Source of the DNA: Cephalopachus bancanus
Lineage: Eukaryota > Chordata > Mammalia > Primates > Tarsiidae
Assembly (NCBI GenBank): GCA_027257055.1
Contig: JAPVLO010000277.1
Location: 930,001-994,000, forward strand
Length of the DNA stretch: 64,000 nt
Reading direction: 5' to 3'
The position numbers were made by a program, and so were the translations under genes. Below the pieces are notes generated by a model. It saw nothing but the letters and a program-made list of their open reading frames with translations, searched no databases and had not been told where the DNA came from. Positions 12,730 to 22,745 of the stretch are shown piece after piece (within the stretch, counting starts at the first letter, position 1; every line of letters starts with the position of its first letter).

Positions 12730-12967
12730 TTGAGGTGATGAATTGCTGAGCCCGAGTGTTCGAGACCCGCCTGGGCAGCGAGACCTCATCTCTACAATAA
12801 ATCAAAAAATCAGCCAGGTGTGGTAGCGCATGCCTATAATTCCAGCTACTTGGAAGGCTGAGGTGGAAGGATCGCCGGAGCCCAGCAGGCAAGGCTGAGG
12901 TGGCCGGGAGCGGCCACTGCACTCCAGTCTGGGCGACAGAGTGAGACTCCAACTCAAAAAAAAAAAA
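12730..12967 (+). repeat. Alu, 5' truncated
   Basis: Begins inside the left arm and runs to the tail after GAGACTCCAACTC. It caps LTR copy A and abuts the next mariner. Confidence 0.85.
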
Positions 12968-13310
12968 TGGAATTTATTTATAAAAAATTATGTATTTGTT
13001 CTTACATGTTTAACTTTCAGTCACCTTTAAAGTACTCTCTATCTGATGCAATATACCTACAGAGATATTTTTTCCACTGCTCAAAACTGTTTTCGATGTC
13101 TTTTAATGCTTCTGCCATTCTTTGTTTCACCTCTTTCACATCAGCAAGACATTTCCCTTTGAGGACTTTTTTCATCTTGGGAAACAAAACAAACAGGGAC
13201 GCTGGGGCACAGGGGTCATGGCATTTTTGGTCAAAAACTGCTGAACACTCAGCACTGTGTGGGCAGGTGCTCTTATAAATCACCCATCATGCAATGGGCA
13301 AATGCATTGA
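12968..13310 (-). mobile_element. Mariner transposase fragment (copy 2)
   Basis: On the minus strand, 13017-13283 reads as a mariner transposase C-terminus: FPKMKKVLKGKCLADVKEV, then FEQWKKYL and SDREYF. Length is about 88 residues of a ~345-residue family. The N-terminal helix-turn-helix and the first two catalytic aspartates are missing. The 3' inverted repeat is lost at the Alu junction. Confidence 0.75.
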
Positions 13311-13430
13311 AAGAATCTAAAAAAGAGAGAGAGAGAGAATTACCTGAAGCCAAATACAGCCAGCCTCTCACAACAATGCTAGCTGGTACACTGATGCCCG
13401 TGAGTTCCCAGAACACTTAACGAGTGGGAG

Positions 13431-13813
13431 TGTTACAGCCTAATCCAACAAATCGGCTGCTATCCTTCATGACCAGTTAAAATACAAAAGACAGAGACTA
13501 GGAGAAAAGCGAGTGCTTAATTTCTATACCAGGTTGTAGGGAGACAGTGAAAGGTGCAGACAACAGTCCGAAGGGCGTCCCCAAGATGGCTCTGCCTCCC
13601 AAAGACAACAAAGGCCCTAAGCGGCTTTTCCCGCCCGCGCGAAACTTAAGCCTGTGCTCAAACAACCTCTCCCTATAGAAACGCTACCTCATAGTCTCCT
13701 CCAATAAGACTCAGGCACGCCACTGGCCTGCCCCTGCAAGGTTCGTAAATATACCTTTCTCCCTGCATAGCTCTCTCTCTCTCTTGCTTTCTCTCTCTGT
13801 CCCCGCCACTCTC

Positions 13814-13856
<43 letters not shown>

Positions 13857-14781
13857 TACTCTCTCTCCCCCTCTCTCCCCCTCTCTCTCCCTCTCTCGCT
13901 TTCTCTCACACTCTCTCCCCCGCCTTCCTCTCTCTCTGTCCCCGCCACTCTCTTACTCTCTTACTCTCTCGGTCTCTCTTGTCCTCTCTCTCTTGTTCTT
14001 CCTCGGTTACAGTCCCTTTGTGTAACTGCCCCTTTAATAAATCTCTTGGTTCAGACCGGCGTGGAGTCGTCACTGGTGCCCAAAAACTTCTTTCAGACAG
14101 GTTGACATCATTGCCAAAAAACCTGCTCAAAACAACATAAATTCATTCCAGTATTAATACCCAGAATTCGTGGCCTTTTCCCCACCCCGAGTTTGAAGGC
14201 TACGTACAGCTTCAGCATGATTCAAGATTGACATGAACAAGGTTTGGTCCGTGGCCACTGATGTGACACAAAGTCTCCCAGTTATGCTGGCATTTTTAGG
14301 TAGCATTTTGGAATTTATAATATGTTCTGCTACGGTATTTTTAGAGAAAGGGACAGACAGCTGCAATATTTTGACAGAAGGGAAAACATAATTGTAACCA
14401 TCTCTTATTCCCAGAGCTTGGGCTACAACAGTCCAGTGTCCTTGTATTCACAGATGGAGCGGAGGTGGGCAATGCCCACTCGAGGCTTTCAGACGCACTC
14501 CTGCCAGCCTCAGTCCACTCTCCTCATCATTAGGTGGTCTGGCTTGCCCAGCTGTTTCTTCCTCAGCACCAGCAATGGCTTCCTAGATAAGACTGGTTAG
14601 TTGGCAAGGCCACGCTAGGAGAGGAGAAAGGGCAGAGAGGGCAGATGGAGACAATGTCCACTTTGGGATCCAAGCGGCTTTTACGTTTAGCCCATCTCAA
14701 CCACAAAAGAATACAAGTTTTTAAGTTTTTCTCAATGACTGCTCTAATACAACCAAAATGGCCTCTCTTCAGCCTGCAGCA
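13431..14781 (+). mobile_element. Outer LTR, copy B, containing a second LTR
   Basis: Starts TGTTACAGCCTAATCC and ends near CCTGCAGCA. It aligns along its length with the uninterrupted copy at 21516-22386 (both share GAGGTGGGCAATGCCCACTC-type sequence and CTCCTCATCATTAGG). After removing the inner LTR (13548-14095) and one target duplication it is about 800 bp. Family name not assigned. It is an old endogenous retroviral-type LTR with no coding capacity. Confidence 0.65.
13548..14095 (+). mobile_element. Inner solo LTR with perfect TSD
   Basis: Begins TGAAAG and ends CTTTCA, which are exact inverted repeats in the canonical TG...CA form. GACAG flanks both sides (13543-13547 and 14096-14100). 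The homologous empty position in the LTR at 21516-22386 has a single GACAG. A poly(A) signal AATAAA lies at about 14037. A CT-rich tract of about 220 bp (13770-13990) is expanded relative to the related copy at 12240-12612. Confidence 0.75.
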
Positions 14782-14859
14782 GAAGTCTGTATTACCAGGA
14801 GCCCACCCTCCAAAAGACAATTCTGGTTTTGGGGGGATCTCCCCTAGTAAATAAAAAAA

Positions 14860-16000
14860 AAAGAATCTGAAAATTTATGCATAAGCTTAGAAAATGCTGA
14901 AAAATTTATGCATAAGCTTAAAAAATTCCTCTCCAAACAACAAGGAAGGGAAGCAAATCTAAAGGCATCACAATTCCTGCTTCCAAATGCATCACAGAGC
15001 TGCGGTAAGCAAAACACTATGATACTGGCATAAAGACAGACATACAGGACAACAGAACAGCACAGGAAATCCCAAAAATGAAGGCACACATATATGCAAA
15101 GGGGACCCAAAGCCCCGGAATTACCTTTTGGAGGGCAAGCCACTTGTAGCACAGGCTTCTCTCACTAAGTAAATGTTCTTGGAACCCACCAGTGGCCCAG
15201 CTAGAGTTCTTGGGAGAGGCTGCATTTGGCTTCAGGGAATTTTTTTGGAGACTCTGTTCATGCATGTGCCCATCTCATGATGGCTGATTGACAAGAGAAC
15301 CTGCTCACACCGCACTGACTGTTCAGCAGTTTTTGACCAAAAACAGGGTGGCCCTGTGCCTTACCCTCCCTATTCGCCTGATCTCACTCCGAGCGATTTC
15401 TCTTTGTTCCCCCAGGTGAAAGAAGTCCTCCAGGGGAAATGTTTTGCTGATGTGGAAGAAATGAAACAAAAAACGGCAAAGGCACTAAAAGGCATCAAAA
15501 CTGATAAGTTCGAAAACAGTTTTGAGCAGTAGAGAAAGTATCTTGATAGGTGTACTGCATCAAACAGAGAGCACTATGAGGTGACTGAAGATTAAACATG
15601 TAACAGTAAATACACAAATTTTTAAAAAATAAATTCTGGGGTTTTTTGGTTTTTTGTTTTGTTTTGTTTTGGCATCTCTGTCATAATCAACCGGTCTTTT
15701 ACAAACATGCCAAAAAAACGCAATGGGGAAAGAATAGTCTCTTCCATACATAGTGTTGGAGAAGCTGAATATCTACATGCAAAAAATGAAAACAGGCCCT
15801 TATTTACACTATACACAAGATCAAAATGGGTTAAATGCTTACACATAATACCTGAGACTAAGAAGAAAACATAAGGTGGAAGCTTCATGATGTTGGCCTT
15901 GGCAATGATTTCAAGTTATAAATTGTAAGAGAAATATTTGGGAAGAACCACTAGGTTTTAAAAGAATGTCAGCAATGCAGCACTAACTTATAGTGTCTAA
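14860..16000 (+). mobile_element. L1 ORF2 fragment, sense, interrupted by mariner
   Basis: Before 15090 it shows the GATACTGGCATAAAGACAGA landmark of ORF2. After 15655 it continues with the CAATGGGGAAAGAATAGTCT block. The mariner at 15093-15650 splits it. Confidence 0.65.
15093..15650 (+). mobile_element. Deleted mariner-family transposon (copy 3)
   Basis: Left end GGGGACCCAAAGCCCCGG with GAATTACCTTTTGG matches copy 1. The right inverted repeat survives only as TTCTGGGGTTTTTTGG, then decays into T-rich sequence. 15300-15560 encodes the C-terminal transposase region in broken frames. Like copy 1 it lies inside an L1. Confidence 0.7.
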
Positions 16001-16748
16001 GAATAAAACTCTTTTTCAAGTAAGGAAATTAGTACGATAAAGTTAGGACAGTGGTTTCTCTCAGGGCAAAGGAAATGCTCACACACCATAAAGAGGGTGA
16101 GAGCGGAAACTCAGAACCAAAGTGGGAGATTACGCGTAGTTCAATAGCTTCCTCAGTCAAGGAAGCATGGACGTGGGCCTGACTAAACTGAAAAGTTGGA
16201 ACCAAGACCCCATCCCCTCCGACCCTTTCTCGCTCTCAACTAATGGTATTTTTATTTCACCAGAAAAGCTGACTCAGCCAAAGATGACTTCTCCGTGTTT
16301 CCACCACCCTATCTTTTCACCTGATTTTATACTTGCCCATAATCTGTCTTCTCTTCATTCGCTGATTTAAGGCAAACCCCGCCCATGGTATACTAGGTCA
16401 CCTCCCCACTTCGTTTTTTAAGAGTTTTACTCCAGAAATTAAAAATCCTTTCTTGTATCATGAATTCCCCTTACTGGATTATCCATTTTTAGGCAGAAAT
16501 ATGTGGTGATAGATTTCACTACAAATTCTGCTTTTTCCCAGATATTGCCCCAGTGATCTGCCCTCTTTACAGGAAAAATAATCTGTCTTTGGTATCTTCT
16601 CTTTCTCTCTTGCATTCTTTTTGTGTGTGTGGGGGTTTTTTCCTGAGAAATTTCCTTACTGTTGTTGTATTTCATTTATTCTGAAGCATTTTGGATATGA
16701 AAAATAACAAGTAATATTGTGTGTTATAATTTGTCTTCCCTTTAAAAG
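16001..16748. other. Intergenic or intron sequence before the DEFB131 exon
   Basis: No repeat that I recognise confidently. If DEFB131 is intact this is intron 1. I searched for a signal-peptide exon ending in phase 1 and did not find one here. Confidence 0.4.
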
Positions 16749-16891
16749 CCAGAAGCTCATTTCTCAGTGGATGTTTTCGAGGAAGCAAGAAATGCAAAAT
16801 GGAGTGCAATGATGATGAATATGCAGTTAGATACTGTGCTGACTCGACCATCTGCTGCAAAGTGAAGAATAAGGAAATTCAGTACCAATAG
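16749..16891 (+). CDS. DEFB131: Beta-defensin 131-like, exon 2 only
   Basis: A phase-1 acceptor (TTTAAAAG) precedes an open exon ending in TAG at 16889. It encodes R-S-S-F-L-S-G, then a six-cysteine core with spacing C-x6-C-x3-C-x9-C-x5-CC. The core carries KKCKMECNDDEYAVRYCAD and STICCKVK, and the tail ends KEIQYQ. The spacing and the pattern around the third and fourth cysteines match what I recall of human DEFB131. Family members are small secreted cationic antimicrobial or sperm-associated peptides with three disulfides. All six cysteines are present and no stop interrupts the exon. The signal-peptide exon was not found. It may lie upstream of the window, or have been lost among the repeats of the first 16 kb, so the gene may be intact or broken. 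It lies in the same orientation as DEFB134 downstream. Confidence 0.85.
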
Positions 16892-17040
16892 AAGTGGCCA
16901 CATGTCTAACTTCGTCTTCTTCAGACTCCAGGAAACCAACAACCAAAAATGTCTTCTCACTCTCTTCTCTGTCTAAGAATGATTAATATGATAGATGAAA
17001 GGAAATTCATAAAAACCGCATGTTTAGATGGTCAGGTCGA

Positions 17041-17046
17041 AATAAA
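17041..17046 (+). terminator. Candidate poly(A) signal of the DEFB131-like gene
   Basis: AATAAA lies 150 bp past the stop codon in otherwise unique sequence. This is a reasonable 3' UTR length for a beta-defensin. Confidence 0.55.
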
Positions 17047-17149
17047 TGTGAATTTCGTAACGACTTCATAACTGCTCTCCATTTTTACATGTGTGTTTTT
17101 GCATATACTTCCCTAACTTACATCCACAAACACATTGTTGTTTCACCTA

Positions 17150-17355
17150 CAATACTATAATCCAGCCCCACCACTTATTATTTTGACATTGAGCAAATTA
17201 TTTATTTTCTCTCTCTCTCAGTCTCCTTATCTATAAAATGAGGTAGAAACAGTACCCACATTGTGGTATTGTAGTTATTGTGGTATTAGTATTTATAAAG
17301 TTCTTACACAGCACTTGACCCAAGTGTAAGCACTCTATAAATGTTGGGTATAATT
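17150..17355 (+). repeat. MIR-like ancient SINE
   Basis: It has the order typical of MIR: GAGCAAATTATTTA, TCTATAAAATGAGG, then TAAGCACTCTATAAATG near the 3' end. Confidence 0.65.
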
Positions 17356-17465
17356 TCATGGAGCCAGAGAATTGAGTACTTACTTTCTGGAATTTATTGA
17401 ATCATTCTTTGTGGCCTAAGATACAGTTTATACTTGTCAAAATCTTATGTGGTTTTGAAAATAAG

Positions 17466-17769
<304 letters not shown>

Positions 17770-18828
17770 TCATTTTATGAGGTACAGAATTTTATAGAAC
17801 CACAATCTATTAGTGCAAGTCCTAGGAATCTAGGACTAGAACACTGTTAGTAAAGACTGAAAAGAAGAAAGAGAGACAGAATGAATTTCAGAAGTAGGAC
17901 TGGCAGGACGTGCTGACCATATGGTTTCATGAGAGGACATGAAAGACGACGCTGAGATTTCAAGGCTGGTAGAGAGATGAGTGGCAAAATAGCTCACTAA
18001 TAATAGAGAGGCCCGAAGAGAAAGTAGGTTTGGAACGGAGGGAGTGACAATAAAGAAACCATTTCACATAACAGAGTTTGAATCATGTATAGGATACGAA
18101 TATAAGTCCGCTAGGCACATTTGCAAAAGCATACTTTTCTTTTTCTGTAAATTAATGCAATTCTCATTACTAACCTTGTTCCGCCTGTCCACAGGCACGT
18201 ACACTTAGTCAATTTCATCACATCTTCTCTAAGTCACCTTTAAGCTGCCAAGGAGGTCAGCCGTGATGAGGGGTCTGGGAGGGCAGCGAGAATGTGAACG
18301 TCACCAAGACATCCTCATTCTCGCCTCGTCTTCAGTCCCTAGTGTGCAACCGCTGAGTTGCCTCTCCTTCGTACTTGCAATAACATCTTTAAAGCTCTCT
18401 GTGTGAGGCGCACTCTTTGGTGCACGGGATGGTTCTGCTATTGATGCATCATTCTGGGCCACCAATGGGAGCATCCATGGCTTCGCCACCTTCGTGCTGG
18501 TCTGAGTCACCCAGTCCTTCCATGATTGCTCACCCGCCATGCTGGAGAAACCCATCGTGGGAAGGGGAGCCAGGGCCGTGAGGCTGTCTCAGACCTGTTC
18601 GCTGAAGAAAACCGTGCAATCACCGCAGTGCTATGATCTCTTTGAACTCCACTCACCTCACGAAACCTGAGCGCTTTGTGCTCTCAGATTCCACACAGTT
18701 TCTGTCCCCTGTGATGCCCTCCCGTTTCCATCCCTTCTCATCTGAATCCCAGGATTGGAGGTGATCTCAGCTGGCCTTCTTCCTTCACAGTGATATTCTC
18801 CCTTGGCTTCTACTTCATTCAAGACTTG
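17770..18828. other. Unclassified sequence with an unassigned minus-strand ORF
   Basis: 18301-18555 on the minus strand is open for 84 codons (starts MGFSSMAGEQSWKDWVTQ; contains SAPHTESFKDVIAS). Its composition is protein-like rather than repeat-like, and it could be a piece of a retrocopy. I could not assign it to a gene and saw no poly(A) tail or splice signals. Confidence 0.35.
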
Positions 18829-18836
18829 GTTTAGGG

Positions 18837-19208
18837 CAGGGGTCCTCAAACTTTTAAAACAGGGGGCCAGTTCACTGTCCCTCAGACCGTCGGAGGGGCG
18901 GACTATAGTTTAAAAAAAAAAACTATGAACAAATTCCTATGCACACTGCACATATCTTATTTTGAAGTGAAAAAACAAAACGGGAACAAATATTTAAAAT
19001 GAAGAACAGGTAAAGTTAAATCAACAAACTTAGCAGTATTTCAATGGGAACTACGGGCCTGCTGTTGGCTAACGAGATGGTCAATGTCCGGTTCCATATT
19101 TGTCACTGCTAGTCGTAACAAGTTAAGGCAGCAAAAACACCCGGCGGGCCAGATAAATGTCCTCGGCAGGCTGCATGTGGCCCGCGGGCCGTAGTTTGAG
19201 GACCCCTG
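18837..19208 (+). mobile_element. Non-autonomous hAT element (MITE) with intact ends
   Basis: The left end CAGGGGTCCTCAAACT and the right end AGTTTGAGGACCCCTG are a perfect 16-bp terminal inverted repeat. An 8-bp target duplication flanks it (GTTTAGGG at 18829-18836, GTTTAGCG at 19209-19216; one mismatch). The 372-bp interior has no transposase ORF. CAG...CTG ends and 8-bp TSDs are diagnostic of the hAT superfamily. The clean ends suggest a relatively young insertion. Confidence 0.9.
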
Positions 19209-19529
19209 GTTTAGCGAATGAAACATGCTCTCAGTTCATCGACATTCTCCAAGATCTATCACAAAATCTGAATACAAGAGTTCCCTTCTGGTGCCCAAAG
19301 AAAACATAGTCCTTTGAAATGCAGAAGACTGTTTTTTCTTTATTTTTAAGGACAAAAAGTGTGCAATGTTTAGAATATGGAAATAATCAACCAGGTGCTT
19401 TGGACTTTTGAAAATAGAAAAAAAATAAGAGGCGAATGAAATATTTTTAAATGTTCTTAGAAACAATGAAGATCTAACAAACTAGTAAAAACCTTCCCAA
19501 ACAAAAAAATCCAGGAGTCTAATAGACAG

Positions 19530-20110
19530 CTTCTAAGATAGCTCCCAAAGAAAACTCTCTCTGGGCAGTCACGCCTTTATGTGATCCTCTCCCCTGGACT
19601 GTAAGCCAACTTGGTGACTCACTTTTAATGGATAGAATATAGCAAAAGTGATGGAATGCCGCTTTCAAGATTAGATTACAAAAGGACGCTGAGTTTTGTC
19701 TTGCTCACCCTCTCTTACTCTATTTCTATCAAGAGCACTGGTGGAAGTCTGCTGTCATACTGTGTTCTGTCTTGTGGAAATGTCAACATGGCAAGGAAGT
19801 GAAGGAGGCCTCTAGCCAACAGTGAAGAAACAAAGCCCTCGTTCAAGAGTTCACAAGGAACTGAATCTTGCCAACAGCCTTGCGACTGAGGTTGAAAGCA
19901 AATTCTCCCCTGGTCAAGTTTTCAGACAAATCTGAAGACCCAGCCCACACCTTGGTTGCAGCCCTGTGAGAGACCCTGAAGCTGAGACATCCACTTAAGT
20001 CGTGCCTAGATTCCTGACTCAAAGAAGTTGTGAAATAATACATATTTATGGCTTTAAGCTGTTAAATTTGGGGGCTAATTTGTCACGCAGCAATAGATAG
20101 CTAATGCAAA
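19530..20110 (+). mobile_element. MaLR-type (MLT1-like) LTR
   Basis: The 3' half has the familiar order AGGAACTGAATCTTGCCAAC, CTGTGAGAGACCC, GATTCCTGACTC and TTGTCACGCAGCAATAGATA at the end. It is diverged, and no internal coding region is attached. Confidence 0.6.
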
Positions 20111-20562
20111 GAGACAAGAAGAACTCGCAGAATGAAACCTAGGCATCAGGAGGATTTTATTCAGAAACATTTGCTGATTTTTTAAAAAGAGACAACTGAG
20201 AGGCTAACCTGTACTTTCAGAGATCAAGGTAAGGAAGGCAGCAAGGCGAATGTAGAGGGGCAAACAGAAGATATCAAGCACAAAAGATTTCAAAGATGAA
20301 TTAGACATTGTAAGAGCACAATTTCTAATATAAGACACATAGATAAACAAAGCAACTCACCAAACAACATCGTAATTGTATAAATGAAGCGAAACTTTTG
20401 TCATTTACAACGGACCCCACCTTTCCTTGGGACTGTCCACACATTAGTTCCTTCTCAATGCTAGGACCCTCAAATTTCTCTTTACCTAACTGAGGAAGAC
20501 TTTTAGCACAAAGATAACTTACAAGATAAATGGCTGACAATTCCTTAAAAATGAGTGCTTGC
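20111..20562. other. Unclassified intergenic sequence
   Basis: No gene is recognisable. On the minus strand it lies directly beyond the NSD3 pseudogene and the Alu, and could be more of the same retrocopy, but I could not match it to NSD3 coding sequence. Confidence 0.35.
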
Positions 20563-20845
20563 AGGCCGGGCATAGTGGCTCACATCTATAATCCTAACAC
20601 TTTGGGAGGCCAAGTTGAGAGGAATGCCTGAGCCCAGGGGTTTGAGACCAGCCTGAGCAACTTGGCAAGACTTCAATAAATCAAGAAAAATTAGCCGGGT
20701 TTGGTGGCACATGCCTATAGTTCCAGCTACTTGGAAGGCTGAGGCAAAAGATCACCTGAGCCCAGCAGGTTGAGGCTGCGGTGGCTGTGAGCATGCCACT
20801 GCACTCCAGCCTGGGTGACAGAGTGACTTGGACTCAAAAAAAATT
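20563..20845 (+). repeat. Alu dimer
   Basis: Complete from GGCCGGGCATAGTGGCTCAC to the A-run. AGTGCTTGCA is duplicated on both sides. Confidence 0.9.
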
Positions 20846-20869
20846 AGTGCTTGCATACAGATTGTAACT

Positions 20870-22745
20870 CACTTATGCCTACCCCCAACAAGTGACTGCC
20901 AAGAGAAAAATATTCTGTAGCCTATGAAACCAACCAAGGTCACCAAGGATAGGTTCCTACCTGGACCAACATGACGGCCAACCTGGAACTTGACTCCAGT
21001 GGCCGTTTCTGTCATTAGAACAGATGATAGCATCAGCTAAACTGGGGCTGCTTCTCTTGGTTTTTCTGATTTTCTCTTGGTTTTTCCAGAAACTCCAGAC
21101 TTGTAGTCTCCATGCAAAATGTCTTTGCTGGTGGCTCGATAAACAGTTTCTTTGTTTTCTGATATTTATTCCACTGATTCTAATTTGGAGGTTTTGTGTG
21201 ACTTGAGCTCTTCGTATATGGATAAGTCGTACTTACTGCTTTCTCCATCTATTTTTTTTTTTCTGCTTTCGTGCTTTGACTTTTTGTACATACTTACCTG
21301 TACTTCATTTAGGAGGTCTTCACAAAGAGAAGATTCAAACAATTCCCTGCCATTCTGCATAAGTTTGGTTATTTGGGGTTTGATTTCAGGTGAACCAATC
21401 TCCTTTGGGATCATAGTTTGTAGTTTGTAGTCCTGATAGGAGGAGATGGTAGCTGTGGAGGGGAAGGTTTTCTGGAATATTCCCTGTGGTCATGTTTGAA
21501 TTTTCCAAGTGGTGATGCTGCAGTCTGATCCAATAAATCAGTTGCCATCACTCACAGCCAATTAAAATACAAGAGGCAGAGACTAGAAGAAAAGGAAATG
21601 TTTAATTTCTATCATCAGTTTACAGGGACACGGACAGACATCACTGCCAAAAAGCTCGCTCCCAGCAACACAAATTCATTCCAGCATTGACACCTCAATT
21701 CACAGTCTTTCACTCACCCCGAGTTTAAAGCTCACATGTAGTTTTAGAACATTTCAAGATTTTCTTGAACAACTTTTTATACAAGACCACGGATGTGACA
21801 CAAAATCTCCTGGTCAAGCTTACATTTTAAATACCATTTTAGAATTTGCAGTATGTTCTTTTACAGGTTTTTTTGTTTGTTTGATTGACTTTTTTTTTGG
21901 AGGAAGGAGCAAACAATTGCAACATTTAGAAGAAAAGGAAACTCGCATTTAAAATGGTAGTTTTAAACTGTTTTAAAGCATCATTGCAACGATCTCCTAT
22001 TCCCAGAGCCTTGGCCCATAATAGTGCAATGTCCTCGTAGTGGCAGGTGCGGGAGAGGTGGGCAATGCCCACTCCAGGCTTTCAGACACACTCTCCGGCC
22101 TGGAACCGCTCTCCTCATCATTAGGCGGTCTGGCTTGCTAGCTCTTTCTTCTTCGGCACCAGCAATGGCTTCCTAGGTAAGACTGGCCAGTCGGGCAAGG
22201 CCATGCTAGAAGAAGAGGGGGAGGGAGGAGATGGTAGCTGCGGAGGGGAAGGTTTTCTGGGGAAGAAAAGCAAGACGGTGCACTTTAAATTCAGCCTGAC
22301 TCAATGACAAAAGAATACAACTGTTTCATTCTTTTCTCAATGACTGTTCTAATAGAACCAAAATGGCTCCTTTTCAACCTATAACAGTAACAGTCAGTGG
22401 GACTGAAGTTTCTGCCTGCACCAGACCCACAAGCTGATTCATTGGAATACTGATTATACAACCGCTATTTGGTTTGAGTTTCAGACACGCTGATGGTTGG
22501 TGGACGACCATTTGAGGAGGAGCTTCTGTTGTCGGTGGGTACAGAAAGCCTTGTTCCAAGGTAGCTTCGTATCGTGTCTGGCCACCCTCTTCAGCTGTGC
22601 TGCTGTTGCTGCCAAAAGCATCCTCCTGACCGATGCTGGTGGGGTGGGAGGAGCTGGCTGAATTGTTTCCCATGACCCCTTGCACGAAAGAGAAGTCCAT
22701 TGTTCTGCTCCATTGTTCTGTAAGCAGCCTTAACGTCCCTTTTCT
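20870..22745 (-). pseudogene. NSD3P: NSD3 (WHSC1L1) processed pseudogene, split by an LTR
   Basis: Read on the minus strand, 22700-22387 gives the NSD3 N-terminus: MDFSFVQGVMGN, QEDAFGSNS, GGQTRYEATLEQGF and YPPTTE. An in-frame stop (TAG) follows SETQTK, after which similarity continues to NFSPTD. The reading is then broken by an LTR (21516-22386). It resumes at 21515 with the proline-rich KPSPPQ block, then GSPEIKPQITK, NGRELFESSL and DLLNEVQ. It ends in a decayed PWWP start (TGVKFQVG, then VGTYPW followed by stops) around 20890-21010. Several frameshifts and stops make it nonfunctional. It covers roughly the first 300 residues of a ~1,437-residue histone methyltransferase, without introns. 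The bona fide gene lies elsewhere in primates. 22701-22745 may be 5' UTR. Truncation of everything after the first PWWP domain is notable. Confidence 0.85.
21516..22386 (+). mobile_element. Outer-type LTR inserted in the NSD3 pseudogene
   Basis: Begins TGCTGCAGTCTGATCC and ends CTATAACA, similar along its length to the LTR at 13431-14781 but without the inner LTR. It interrupts the pseudogene between the NFSPTD codons and the HLEN-like codons. A 4-bp flank (GTGA left, GTAA right) is a degenerate target duplication. It also carries a 35-bp copy of adjacent pseudogene sequence at 22225-22260. Confidence 0.75.

Noticed and set aside
13784..14140. Ser/Leu-rich ORF
   Set aside because: It is translated CT microsatellite inside the inner LTR.
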